NCBI GenBank assembly: GCA_916700875.1
Contig: CAKAKS010000168.1
Coordinates: forward strand, 61,000-124,999
From: Sebastes aleutianus
Taxonomy: Eukaryota; Chordata; Actinopteri; Perciformes; Sebastidae
Reading direction: 5' to 3'
DNA: 64,000 nucleotides
Position numbers and translations under genes: made by a program. Below, one piece after another: positions 1 to 11,959 of this stretch. Under the pieces are notes generated by a model, which was given only the letters and a program-made list of their open reading frames with translations, did not search any database and was not told where the DNA came from. Numbering within the stretch: position 1 is the stretch's first letter; the number at the start of each line of letters is the position of its first letter.

Positions 1-790
1 AACACCATAGATAAAGCCATGCTGTGATTTGGTATCAAAAACGTTTGACATTTGGAGATTTCTGCAAGAATTACATTTTTCTGCAATTCTGGAAGCTGCT
101 CAGAAACCCCCTTAATGTCAATCTAGCTAGGAAAGCCATCCATCCTCTGAATGCTCTAGGTCTCTAGTTGGTGGTTGTAAAGTTTCATGAGGCTGTGATT
201 ATCCTAGAGGTCACCACAGGTCATTTTATACAGTGAGGTCAAATTTAAAAAAAATGGTCTCACTACACTGAAATGTCTCCTATGGGGACTAACATCATCA
301 CACATGAATACAGTTGGGCTCATTGGATCCACAAGAGTCTCAGCTTTACAGTGATACCTAATTTATGTAATTCAAGACTGTTTAAGGACCCCAGTATGCA
401 GAAATATTCAAATACACCATTTTAGAATAGGCGGAAATTACAGATTTATACTGCATTAAAAAAACTGCATGTGATTTTCATAAAGTGTACATGTGTAAAG
501 TCAAGGGACCCCTTTGAAAATTGCCATGGCAGTTTTTCCTCGCCAAATTTAGCGTAACTTTGCAGCGTTATTTAGCGATCTTCCCGACAAGCTAGTATGA
601 CATGGTTGGTAGCAATGGACTCTTTAGATTTTCTAGTTTCATATGATAACAGTATCATCACTCAGTGCAACAACCTCTTAAAGAGGTTAAGGGGTTAACA
701 GATAATATGACATCTTCACCACAGAGACACACACACATTGGCTCAGTGTGTTTATACTGTAAGCTACGTCTCACCTCAGAGGGAGGAAAC
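1..790. repeat. Interspersed repeat, left edge (downstream of alpha1 in unit A)
   Basis: No exon is found. The part at about 500-650 is the reverse complement of sequence inside the intron-2 MITE of units D and F (CCTTTGAAAATTGCCATGGCAG and following). It is a related repeat in opposite orientation. The rest is unassigned. Confidence 0.5.
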
Positions 791-834
791 ATTTCACCAG
801 TAAAAAGTTACATATGAATATAAACATACTGTAC

Positions 835-1706
835 CTTCAGTTTGGTTTAAGCGCTGCTTCACACTGTACAAGTTGTCTCCGAAGAACTGCTGGCTAACAA
901 GACACCCCTGAGAATACCACTCCAGATGTTGTGGGTCATCCTTTGCTAGTTTCCTCACCCAGTCCTGTTTGAGTTCTGGGGTCTTGATGTTGCTGTCACA
1001 GTAACCTATCAACACTTCATCGAGCATCGCAGCAGCCATAAACTCTGGGAAGTTTGGGACTCCAGAAGTTGCAGTAACGAAAATTTTCAGGGAGTGTTTC
1101 ACTGCAAGACAAAGAAGGTTTTGAATTGGATTTTGAACATTTTTGAGGGGTTGATTGATTAACCCATTTGTGCCCACAACTCAATTTTTGAGTTTTGGAC
1201 TTGCCTCAGCACAAATTTGAAGACATTTTCAATATCGGTCAAACCGTTTGGCTGTAAAGTGAGTTTTTCTTATCATACTAAATATAGTCTTTGGGCACAT
1301 GGGCCTACTGTTTTTGCACTCCTTTATATTTGAGGTAAAAACAGTAGTCACGTGCCTTCAGATGAAATATACAGTAGTATGATAAGAACATGGCTGTATC
1401 TCAGAAACTACAAAGGGCACAATCAAGTATTTGGTATCTATGAACTCATACAACGTTGAATATCAAAGATATGCACACATATGCAGTGTAAAAAGTGTTG
1501 TACTGTTAGATACTTGCCCAAAGTATGTCCGTACCAATTTTCAAAGCTTTTGACCGATCAAAACAAATGTGTCCTTATCATACTAAATATAGTCTTTGGG
1601 CACAAATGGGTTAATTGGTTGTCAATTCCCCAAAAAGGAGAATTTTGTGATGTGTTGAATTACACTGAGCTACAAAAGAATATGTTATAAACCCATTCTC
1701 ATTACT

Positions 1707-1805
<99 letters not shown>

Positions 1806-4800
1806 GTACTTTATTGATCCCAAATTGGGAAATTCTTGTGTTACAGCAGCAGGTTATCCAGGCAATGCACAGGAACAGTAAATATACATATTAACACTAG
1901 AGGTAATATCTATAGTATACTCAATATAAAGAATATATTAAAATACACTATAAATATACCAGACTACTACAACTAGCTTAGAAAATATAAAATATGAACA
2001 TAGAATAACAATAACATGCTATATACAACAGCAAAGTGTGTAATGAAATACTAAGTATTAACAGTGTGCAAGTTACAATTTTGTTTTAAAATACAATTAA
2101 ATGAGGTATATATACATATATATACAGACGTAGGCAAAGTTGTTGGTAACGTTCCGTTAAAGAGAGAAAAACCCACAATGGTCACTGAAATAACTTGAAA
2201 CTGACAAAAGTAATAATAAATAAAAATTCACTGAAAATTAACTAATGAAAATCAGATATTGTTTTTGAATTATGGTTCAGCAGAATCATTTAAAAAAACA
2301 AACTAATGAAACTGGCCTAGACAAAAATGATGGTACCCTTAACTTAATATTTTGTTGCACAACCTTTTGAGGCAATCACTGCAATCAAGTGATTTCTGTA
2401 ACTCTCAATGAGACTTCTGCACCTGTCGACAGGTATGTTGGCCCACTCCTCGTGAGCAAACTGCTCCAGCTGTCTCAGGTTTGAAGGGTGCCTTCTCCAG
2501 ACTGCATGTTTCAGCTCCTTCCACAGATGTTCAATAGGATTTAGATCAGGGCTCATAGAAGGCCACTTCAGAATAGTCCAATGTTTTGTTCTTAGCCATT
2601 CTTGGGTGTTTTTAGCTGTGTTTTGGGTCATTATCCTGTTTGAGGACCCATGACCTGCAACTGAGACCAAGCTTTCTGACACTGGGCAGCACATTTCGCT
2701 CCAGAATGCCTTGATAGTCTTGAGATTTCATTGCACCCTGCACAGATTCAAGACACCCTGTGCCAGATGCAACAAAGCAGCCCCATAACATAACCGAGCC
2801 TCCTCCATGTTTCACATTAGGTACAGTGTTCTTTTCTTTGGATGCTTCATTTTTGCGTCTGTGAACATAGAGCTGATGTGACTTGCCAAAAAGCTCCAGT
2901 TTTGTCTCATCTGTCCAAAGGACATTCTCCCAGAAGCTTTGTGGCTTGTCAATATGCATTTTGGAAAATTCCAGTCTCGCTTTTTTATGATTTGGTGTCC
3001 TCCTCGGTTGTCTTCCATTAAGTCCACTTTGGCTCAAACAGTGACGGATGGTGCGATCTGACACTGATGTACCTTGACCTTGGAGTTCACCTCTAATCTC
3101 TTTGGAAGTTGTTCTGGGCTCTTTGGTTACCATTCGTATTATCCGTCTCTTCAATATGTCATCAATTTTCCTCTTGCGGCCACGTCCAGGGAGGTTGGCT
3201 ACAGTCCCATGGACCTTAAAGTTCTAAATAATATGTGCAGCTGTAGTCACAGGAACATCAAGCTGCTTGGAGATGGTCTTATAGCCTTTACCTTTAACAT
3301 GAAGGTCTATACTGTTCTTTCTGATCTCCTGAGACAACTCTCTCCTTAGCTTTCTGTGGTCCATGTTCAGTGTGGTACACACCATGATACCAAACAGCAC
3401 AGTGACTACTTTTCACCCTTTAAATAGGCAGACTGACTGATTACAAGTTTGAAGATACCTGTGATGCTATTTACAGGACACACCTTAGTTTAATATGTCC
3501 CTATGGTCACATTATTTTACATCTTTTCTAGGGGTACCATCATTTTTTGTCCAGGTCAGTTTCATTAGTTTGTTTTTTAAAATGATTCTGTTGAACCACA
3601 ATTCAAAAACAATATCTGATTTTCATTAGTTCATTTTCAGTAAATTTTTATTTATTATTACTTTTGTCAGTTTCAAGTTATTTCAGTGACCATTGTGGGT
3701 TTTTCTCTCTTTAACGGAAGGGTACCAACAACTTTGCCTACGTCTGTATATATATATATATAGTATATAGTTAAATGAGGTATATATATATAGATATAGA
3801 TATGGATATAGATATATATTTTTATTATTATTGTAGGCCTGCTAACAGCAGAGATTTGCTCTTTTACAGTTGATAGAATTATTATTAAGGAAACCTAGTA
3901 AATGTGTTGGAATTGCTGTAATATATAATTTTGATTTAATTATGTCATACTACATAAACAATAATATTGGGGGATAGTATGTCCTCTCTATGATCACAGA
4001 ATTTCCCACAGCACAGAGGTTATGTCTCCTAGCAACAGTCAAGGTTTCCTCTATCACGTTTATGACGACGTTATTGATATATTATTGCCTAAACTAAAGC
4101 ATATATACAGTTTATGTGTCGTTTTGTGACACAATGGCTAGTAGGTCTATATAAAAACTGTAAAGAAGATTCCATATCCTTTCATGCATTTTCTACCTCA
4201 GTTTATGTGGTTTGAATATCTATGCCTTAGTTTATATCCTTAATTATCGTTTTGCTAAGTGCATTTCTATTGGCTGAGTAGCCTGTCAATCAATCCTTCG
4301 TAGCAGAGGTAAATCGTCTCCTTTTTCTGTTGCTCCAGAGAGTTCCGTGACAAGTGAGCTGTAGTTGAGCTACAACGTAATTAGTATTGCACAGTTTGGA
4401 CATTTTAGACAGTGAGAGCCTGTGTGCGTCCATTGAGATGTAAGTTTCCTTTTTACTATTTGAAGATATAAGTCTTAAAGGTCCCATATATACTCATTTT
4501 CAGGTTCATACTTGTACCTTTATTACAAGGTAATATTTCATTTATTTCCCTCACTGTCTGCTTGAATATGCCTGTATTTACCCTCTGTCAAAAATGCTCC
4601 GTTTTAGTGCATTTCAACAGAATTGCAACAGAATTGCAACAGAATTGCAACAGAATTGCGTTGCCTGGCAACAGTTTGGGTCCATGTTTACTTCCTGTCA
4701 GCTGATGTCATTCACATACACTGCAACCAGAAATAAACTGGGACACATTTAGAATGTTTACGTTTAAAACCGTGTGATGGTCAAAATATTGTATATTTGT

Positions 4801-5971
4801 GACATCACAAATGGACAGAAATCCTAGCGGCTTGTTTCAAATGCACAATTTCTGAATACGGGCTGTGTGTGTATTTCTCTGTATATTGAGCGCTTCCATA
4901 CTTTCACAGTATTTATAAAGCACTTAAACCTGCTTTATAATATAAAAGACATGAAAATCTCACTTTTTACAATATGGGACCTTTAAGTTGTTACATGAGG
5001 GATGCATAATTGTTAGCCGTGCTCGTTACAGAGTTAGCTCTGTATTTACTGTGTTTTATGTTTCATGCCATGCGTAGCAATGCTGTACGTAGTGTTACGG
5101 AGTGAAATGGTAATGTTTACATGTCTACAGGGCGTTCGTAACGACGCACTGCTCTCGTGTGTCGTTCATTGCACACAGACAAGCAGCAAGTGTAGTACGA
5201 GATAAGAGGGGCGCTGCCCAGTAGAACCATGTGTTCATACAAGAGTATATAATATAATAATATAGAACAATATATATATAATATAACAATATATAAGAGA
5301 ATATAATCCATAAGAGATAGTACATAAGAGATATTGAATGTTATTTTAATTTATTAGCTATAATGTTGTTTATCCTGTTATTTGACAGCACAGTGTAAGA
5401 GTATTAAGGATCACAGTATATCCTGTATATGGTAGTAATGTTAGTTATATGGTGAAATTATGTACATAATGCTGTATTCTGTAGAGCGTTGTATGTAATG
5501 ATTCCCATACAATCAATATTCATTAAAGTCCTTTATTTCTAAGGTTACAGAACCACACACTAACGGAAACTATACTTACTGCACACTCTCATACATACAC
5601 ACGCACAAATGGGTAGGGGTAGGGGTAGGAGGGGTAGGGGGGGTAGGGGGGGGCTACAAGTAAGCAGAGGAGAAAAGATGGGTCTTGAGGCGGGACTGGA
5701 ATATGGTGAGGGAATCGGAGTCTCTGATGAGTTTTGGGAGGGAGTAGTAGTCAAGAGCAGGTCGCCTTGTCCGATTTATTGTGACATTATTGTAAGGTCA
5801 GTGTGACAAAGTGAAAGTGGTTCCTTAATGTCGCACTACAAAGTGACTAAAACAAACAAGTTTTGCAGCAACAAGAATAACAAGAAATAACGGTGAGAGT
5901 CACAATATGATCTTACCTGTAGATGCAACGTGACAGAAGAGGAGCAAGTTGAGCAAAATTAGTAACTTCAT
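835..5971 (-). CDS. MHC class I heavy chain, unit A (leader and alpha1; rest beyond left edge)
   Basis: Class I heavy chains present peptide at the cell surface with beta2-microglobulin. Two exons are seen. The leader (5917-5971) encodes MKLLILLNLLLFCHVAST, a hydrophobic signal peptide, and ends with GT in phase 1. Alpha1 (835-1101, 267 nt) has AG and GT borders, the U-lineage-like stretch GVPNFPEF and a C-terminal N-Q-T glycosylation site. Intron 1 is 4.8 kb and holds a piggyBac-like MITE, a GATA repeat with LINE tail, a complete Tc1-like element and another MITE. No alpha2 exon lies in bases 1-834, so the gene must continue outside the window or be truncated. The residue matching Tyr7 is Ile (KIF) and that matching Tyr59 is His. 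Both exons are open. Assignment to class I is firm; function is unknown. Confidence 0.8.
1163..1610. mobile_element. piggyBac-like MITE, intron 1 of unit A
   Basis: 448 bp flanked by TTAA on both sides. Termini CCCATTTGTGCCC and GGGCACAAATGGG are inverted repeats. An internal segment (CTTATCATACTAAATATAG) occurs twice. Confidence 0.82.
1709..2122 (-). mobile_element. Rex3/RTE-like LINE tail with GATA repeat, unit A intron 1
   Basis: A GATA run of about 96 bp (1709-1804) is followed by TGTACTTTATTGATCCC. On the minus strand this reads GGGATCAATAAAGTACA then TATC repeats, the typical 3' end of a fish Rex3-like retrotransposon. AT-rich sequence follows up to the Tc1 insertion. Confidence 0.7.
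2125..3746 (-). mobile_element. Full-length Tc1-like transposon (1622 bp, defective)
   Basis: Terminal inverted repeats of about 210 bp begin CAGACGTAGGCAAAGTTG and end CAACTTTGCCTACGTCTG. They are flanked by TA dinucleotides (2123-2124 and 3747-3748), as for Tc1/mariner. It lies in intron 1 of class I unit A, within the AT-rich LINE-tail sequence. Confidence 0.93.
2347..3364 (-). pseudogene. Tc1-like transposase, broken
   Basis: A DDE transposase. Reading from the ATG at 3362-3364 there is an N-terminal helix-turn-helix region with an in-frame TAG at 3224-3226. The catalytic part follows (WTDETKLELFG, QDNDPKHS). The frame then breaks near 2615-2690, and the last part (SPDLNPIEHLWKELK, holding the Glu) lies in another frame. 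One nonsense codon and one frameshift make it inactive. Confidence 0.9.
4475..4990. mobile_element. MITE with AAGGTCCCATAT inverted ends, intron 1 of unit A
   Basis: The ends TTAAAGGTCCCATAT and ATATGGGACCTTTAA are inverted, with TTAA on each side. An 11-bp tandem repeat (AATTGCAACAG, four copies) lies at about 4613-4660. No coding sequence. Confidence 0.7.
5611..5653 (+). repeat. G-rich GGGTA tract, possible G-quadruplex
   Basis: More than four runs of three or more G, spaced by TA, on the plus strand in intron 1 of unit A. The motif fits a quadruplex. It resembles, but is not, the TTAGGG telomere repeat. Confidence 0.7.
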
Positions 5972-5973
5972 CT

Positions 5974-7480
5974 TGATTTGAGTAGAAAGAGAGAGAGAGA
6001 GCTTCAGTCAGCTGACCAGCAAATATTTCGACATGGGTCAGGTTCCTGGAGGAAGTTATGACGTCCAGTTGAGGGGCTGATATTATCAAAGGCTCATAAG
6101 CGAGATAAATTTTTCTGAAAGATCAAATTCTTTTGAAATTTACTCTCTTTAAAAGAATTATAATTATTATAGCCTAATTTTTTTTTTTTTAACTTAATAT
6201 CCACGAAAAAATATGTTGAGCAAAATGTCACAGTTACCTTGTAGTTCGCTCTAATTTGCAGTTTTCAGTAGCTTTCACTGTCGTCTACTTAAAGTGGGAC
6301 ATTATAACACGTTTAGTTATGACAACTTTAAATCAAGTATTAATACATGACATAATGTTACCCAAAGTACAACATCTTTAAACAAGAACAAAAAGCATGC
6401 ATGACAACTCCATGTAAATAAAGTTAAAATAAAAATAAAAGTTAAAAATAAAAAATAAATTATAAAAAATATCCATTTATAACAGTGTATGTGCATCTCA
6501 ATATCTTCACATTATTGTAATTGGATGTGTTTCTGTTGTTTGAGGTTTGCAGAATAATAGAGCTAGAGTAAAATAAATACCATAATTAACAATCTATGTG
6601 CATTATTCCATTATTAATAAATCCAGCAATGAAAGTGAGTATTTTGTGAGTATTTATCTGTGTTGAAAGAGTTGGTGTTGTCGTTAGCCAAAGCCTATGG
6701 AGGCAAGATTTATCCCATGATGCATTGGTTTCTTCTTCTTCTTTTTCTTCTTCTGTTGGCAAGACTGGTTTAGAGACGTGGTAATGAAAGATCATGCTGT
6801 TTTTCCCTCCTTATTACCTGAATCAGGTGATTTCTCTTGGATGCATTGGGTCGCCTATGTCGATTTTTTTTTTAATAGATTTTATTTTAAATCTGTTAAT
6901 ACAATAAACAATCAAACCTTTACATAGATAAATACATATGAAAGAAATGAAGGGACACAAAATGAAAATAAATAGATACAAAAATAAAAATAAATAAAGC
7001 AACATAAAGCATGCCAGGGTCAATATAAATAAATAAAATATAGAGTAATTTAAGTAAAAACATTAGATTAAGAGCACAGGCTCACAGTTTTACTAGCCTT
7101 TTTTTTCTTAAGTTACTGTCTTTTTATATAGTTACATTTCTGTGTGACATCACTGACATGATTGTGCATTACAGTGTTGAGATTCTACATGAATTATTAC
7201 TAAAGAAGACCAGGCGGATATCCAGGACTTTAATTAAGCTACCAGCAGAGGGAGACAAACACTAGTTTTTAGGAAGCTGGTCCACAGAAGAGACTAGAGG
7301 TGATGCACAGTGTTGTCACACACCTACAGTATATCACCATTCACTTTAAGAGTCGTCCCTTTCAAAATGTTGAACTTCACCTTTCAAGTATTCAAGTATA
7401 GGATCCCCGGTTTTACTTGGCTGGCTACAGTTAGAGAACATGTGAGGGTCAGTCTGTCCTCCAGCAGGGAGCAGTCTGGT
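5974..7480. other. Intergenic sequence between units A and B, no gene recognised
   Basis: AT-rich, with A-rich low-complexity runs (6420-6470, 6860-7050). No class I exon and no convincing coding sequence on either strand. Confidence 0.6.
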
Positions 7481-7590
7481 GATATGAAAAGTAAAAAAAA
7501 AGTGTATTCAGTCTTTGTGGATAATAAAGTGAAGGTGTGAACTAACCACAGATACAGGAGGTCAGGATGATGAGCAGCAGGATGCTGCAG
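7415..7590 (-). pseudogene. Possible orphan secretory leader exon with Ig-like start
   Basis: On the minus strand an ATG at about 7590 begins MICSILLLIILTSCICG, a signal-peptide-like stretch ending at a GT donor. After a short intron with a pyrimidine-rich AG acceptor comes DCSLLEDRLTLTCSL, which resembles the first Cys strand of an Ig V domain and then degenerates. This is tentative. Confidence 0.3.
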
Positions 7591-8210
7591 ATCATCTTTT
7601 CCCTGTGAGAGGAGACAGAAACACAAGTTCTGTTATTACAGGTATAAGAGATATGATCTATAGTCTTCATGTAGTCATTACAAAACCTGATCCTGTTTAG
7701 GATTACAACTGACTGATGTCAGATTATATATATATATATATATATATATATTGATATATTGATATAGATCTATATCTATATCTATATCTATATATATCGA
7801 TAGATAGATAATTTGAAATATTTCACAGTATAATACTTACTGTTAGCATTTCACCAGTAAAAAGTTTCATATGAACATAAACATACTGTACCTCCAGTTT
7901 GGTTTAAGCGCTGCTTCAGGTTGTCCAAGCTGGTTCTGAAGAACTGCTGGTTATCATAACACTTCAGAGAATACCACTCCAGGTGTTGTGGCTCATCCTT
8001 TAACAGTTTCCTCACCCAGTCCTGTTTGAGTTCTGGGGTCTTGATGTTGCTGTCACAGTAACCCCCCAACACATCATCGACCATCGCAGCAGCCACAAAC
8101 TCTGGGACTCCAGAAGTTGCAGTAAGGAAATATTTCAGGGAGTGTTTCACTGCAAGACAAAGAAGGTTTTGAATTGGATTTTAAACATTTTTGAGGGGTT
8201 GATTGATTAA

Positions 8211-8684
8211 CCCCTTTGTGCCCACAACTGAAATTTTGAGTTTTGGGCTTGCCTCAGCACAAATTAGAAGAAATTTTAAAAATCGGTCAAACCGTTTGGG
8301 TGAAAAGTGAGTTTTTCTTATCATACTATATCTAGCCTTTGGGCACATGGGCCTACTGGTTTTCCACTCCTTTATATTTTAGGTAAAAACAGTAGTCACG
8401 TGCCCTCAGATGACATATACAGTAGTATAATAAGAAAATGGCTGTATCTCAGAAACTACAAAGGGCACAATCAAGTATTTGGTATCTATGAACTCATACA
8501 AAGTTGAATATCAAAGATATGCACACATATGCAGTGTAAAATTTGGGATTTTTCATTTGATCTTTCAAAGTTGTACTGTTAGATACTTGCCCCAAAGTAT
8601 GTCGCTACCAATTTTAAAATCTTTTGACCGATCAGAACAAATGTGTCCTTATCATACTAAATATAGTCTTTGGGCACAAATGGG
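8211..8684. mobile_element. piggyBac-like MITE, intron 1 of unit B
   Basis: Same family and position as in unit A, flanked by TTAA. The left end reads CCCCTTTGTGCCC. Confidence 0.8.
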
Positions 8685-8781
8685 TTAATTGATTGTCAAT
8701 ACCCCAAAAAGGAGAATTTTAAAATATGTTGAATTACTCTGAGCTACAAAAGAATATGTTATAGACCCATTCTCATTACTA

Positions 8782-8801
8782 ATAGATAGATAGATAAATA
8801 G

Positions 8802-8832
<31 letters not shown>

Positions 8833-9190
8833 GATAGATAGATAGATAGATGTACTTTATTAATCCCAAATTGGGAAATTCTTCTGTTACATCAGCAGGT
8901 TATTCAGGCAATGCACAGGGACCGTAAATATACAATAAATATACATATCAACACTAGAGGTAATATCTATAGGATACACAATATAAAGACTCTATTATAC
9001 ATATACCAGACTATTACAACTAGCTTGGAAAATATAAAATACGAACATAGAATAACAATAACATGCTATAAACAATAGCAAAGTATGGAAGTTACAATTT
9101 TGTTTTAAAATAACAATAAATTAGGTAAATATTATATATATAATATAATATTTAAATTGAAATGTTGTGCATTGAGCAATGAGTAATGTA
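8782..9190 (-). mobile_element. Rex3/RTE-like LINE tail with GATA repeat, unit B intron 1
   Basis: Same tail as in unit A; the GATA run contains GATAAATA interruptions. Confidence 0.68.
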
Positions 9191-9227
9191 GATGGCCAGT
9201 ATACAATCATTATTATTTATTGTAGGC

Positions 9228-10283
9228 CATTGATGTCTAACTTGTAAGGATCCTGCATTTGTGGGATGAGCAGCACAGCTGATGATGTGGGTAGCGCCCA
9301 AGAAAAATTTGCCAAAATGCTCTGCCAATGGTAAACAGTGTATTCTCCCGTTGGTATTGACTCTTGTTTTGAGCTCCAGGTGCTGCCAATCAGGTGCCTG
9401 ATGTGCATGGGGCCTGCTGGGTGCTGCACCCTACTAAAGTGATAATTTGGTGTCTGCTCCAAGCATCGGCATGCCACGTTTATCTAATCTGGATAAGGCC
9501 CGTGCGACAGGGCAAGTTGAAGCTGGTGTTCCGCAAAACCAAGTTGCAGCATTATTTGGAGTCAGCCCTGGTACCATCTCCAAACTGAAGGCCAAGTTAC
9601 CTGAGGAACTGTAGGCTGTCTTGTAGAGATTTGCAGGCAAGGTTTGCAGGACGTTATGGCATACAGATCTCTGATCAGACGGTCAGGAACAGAATGCACA
9701 CAGCCAATCTCAGAGCTCATAAGGCTACCAGGAAACCTGCAATGACTGCCCTTCACCGTCAGGCCCGTTGGCGCTGGTGTCGACAACACAGACAATGGAA
9801 CCTGAACATGTGGGTGAATGTCATGTTCAGTGATGAGTCCAGGTTCTGTCTGCGGAAGTTGGATGGCATGAGGAGGAGGTGCCAGGCTGTTGTGCTGCGT
9901 ATGGATCTTCCACCGCTACTGAGGCTCCTGACGGTGTATTAAATGAATAAAGTGTAAAATAGCCAATATGTCTTGTTTGTTCCTTGTTACTGATAGAGTT
10001 CAATCATCCAATCCACCAAACAACTCAAAACAAGAGTCAATACCAACAGGAGAATACACTGTTTACCATTGGCAGAGCATTTTGGCAAATTTTTCTTGGG
10101 CGCTACCCACATAATCAGCTGTGCTGCTCATCCCACAAATGCATGATCCTTACAAGTTGGACATCATTGTGAAGGTAAATAAACAGGCTTTCTAACCATG
10201 TAAAATACAATGCCAATTAGCATTGTCACAACAGAGAAATAATCCACCAAACACAAGTTTCTGAAATTTTTTTCCCCAGTTTG
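9228..10283 (+). mobile_element. Second Tc1-like family, internally deleted copy
   Basis: Inverted repeats face each other (9233-9383 against about 10020-10170; the outer part continues to 10283, TA following). The transposase frame (9631-9942) has FSDESRFCL but jumps from LRKLDG to MRRRCQAVV, so the middle and C-terminal catalytic part is deleted. The left end is shortened. It lies in intron 1 of unit B. Confidence 0.85.
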
Positions 10284-10639
10284 TATTCCCTTTTAATTGC
10301 CTAAACTAAAGCATATATACAGTTTAGGTGTCGTTTTGTGACACAATGGCGTGTAGGTCTATATAAAAACAACAGTAGGCTAGTGGTATTATTGTAAGTT
10401 CAGTGTGACAAAGTGAAAGTGGTTCCTCAATGTCGCACTACAAAGTGACTAAATCAAACAAGTTTTGCAGCAACAAGAATAACAGGAAATAACGTTGAGA
10501 GTCACAATATGATCTTACCTGTAGATGCAACGTGACAGAAGAGGAACAAGTTGAGCAACACAGTTAACTTCATCTTGTTTTGATTAGTAAGAGAGAGAGA
10601 GAGATACAGTCAGCTGACTAGCAAATATTTCGACGTGGG

Positions 10640-11322
10640 TCGTGAAGCCTAGACCTTGTCGACTCAGGTGCGGATCCGCCCTCAGGTCGGTAGATCCGCC
10701 CTCAGGTGTCTCACTCATTTTGGCCATGCGCCCAGGATACGGCCCGCCTACAGAGAGGGCACTGGAGGTTGTAGCGGGCTCAGTTTTAAAGCGAGAGTGC
10801 AGATACTTGTATCATAGGAAACTAGAAACCCTAAGGAATCCATTGGTAGATTTGAAAACAGGAATTTATGTCATTCCATTTGTTGTATTTCTACTTTTAC
10901 TGAACTAAAAGATGTGAATACTTTTTCCACCACATTCAGCATTTTGTACTCGATTCAGTATTAAATCAGCAACTTGACTTTTTCCATGTGGTTTACTGGA
11001 GACAATCCATATGCAGTGGGACTATGTGACCCTAATGTTTGAGAAATCCATAGACAAAGTTTGTAAGTGATGCAACTAAATAGACGTTTCTTGCTGCAGT
11101 CTGCAAAAGTGGATGGAAATAAAAATTTAAAAAATGGATTTAATCTAAGATTTTAAAGATAGTCCTAATTTGAATTGATGTTATATAAACTTGGAGAGAG
11201 GAAGTAAAGAACAACATTGCCCTCTGCTGGTCTGTTAAAGTGATTACTAAAAAAGAACAACTACAATGTGACAGAAGAGCAGAACTTTGAGGTGTGACAT
11301 GAGAATAAAAATAAATCTACAT
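10640..11322. other. Conserved upstream block of class I units
   Basis: It recurs at about 41075-41755 and 54995-55627, beginning about 65 bp before the leader ATG (minus strand). It is presumably a promoter-distal region. Parts (TTGTAGCGGGCTCAG) match the intron-2 MITE. No clear ISRE or SXY module was identified by eye. Confidence 0.45.
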
Positions 11323-11633
11323 TAGAGCTGCAACGATTAAGTGATTAGTTGTCAACTATAATCGATTAATCAGTTTGAGTCATTTTTATGAGAAATAAAA
11401 GTCTAAATTCTCTGATTCCAGCTTCTTAAATGTGAATATTTTCTGGTTTCTTTACTCCTCTATGACAGTAAACTGAATATCTTTGAGTTGAGGACCAAAC
11501 AAGACATCTGAGGACGTCATCTTGGGCTTTGGGAAACACTGATCGCCATTTTTCACCAATTTCTGACATTTTATAGACCAAACAACTAATCGAGAAAATA
11601 ATCGACAATGAAAATAACTTAGTTGCAGCCCTA
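11323..11633. mobile_element. hAT-like MITE (TAGAGCTGCAACGATTA family) upstream of unit B
   Basis: The ends TAGAGCTGCAAC and GTTGCAGCCCTA are inverted repeats, and the interior has ATCGATTAATC motifs, a common fish MITE. Related copies in the window: 41756-42002 (cut by Tc1), 49385-49710 and 55628-55935. Confidence 0.7.
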
Positions 11634-11959
11634 CTGTAATCTATCTAGATCTCTCCTCACAGACTATGAATAAAAAAACTACATCATTCAGGTTTTGTTG
11701 TACAAAAGGTGGAAAGTCATTTATTACATTTACTCAAGTACAGTTTTGAGGTTCATATACTTTACTTGAGTATTTCCATTTTTTGCTAATTTATACTTAA
11801 TATACATTTTACTCCATCAGTTATTTACAACTATAGTTAGCTTTCAGATTAAGACTTTACATACAAAAACACATACATTGAAAGCTTTTACTTCATTTGG
11901 AGTACTTTTTATTGCTACTTTTACTTAAGAATTAAGGTCTCCCTTGTAAAATAGATTTG

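Larger units (their letters stand above)
7892..10573 (-). pseudogene. MHC class I fragment, unit B (leader plus alpha1 only)
   Basis: The leader exon (10519-10573; MKLTVLLNLFLFCHVAST) and alpha1 exon (7892-8149, 258 nt) are open with good splice sites. Alpha1 is three codons shorter than the other units, at the PNFPEF segment. No alpha2, alpha3 or TM exon lies between 7891 and the leader of unit A at 5971, so the unit is cut after alpha1. Intron 1 holds a piggyBac-like MITE, a LINE tail with GATA repeat and an internally deleted Tc1-like element. The Tyr7 position is Tyr (KYF); the Tyr59 position is His. It is most likely a fragment left by unequal exchange. A short secreted product cannot be excluded. 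Confidence 0.8.

Noticed and set aside
1611..1823. Open frame of repeated Leu-Ser-Ile-Tyr on the minus strand
   Set aside because: It is translation of the GATA microsatellite.
5560..5806. Open frames on both strands over the G-rich tract
   Set aside because: Low-complexity translation of GGGTA and CA/TG repeats; no splice or family support.
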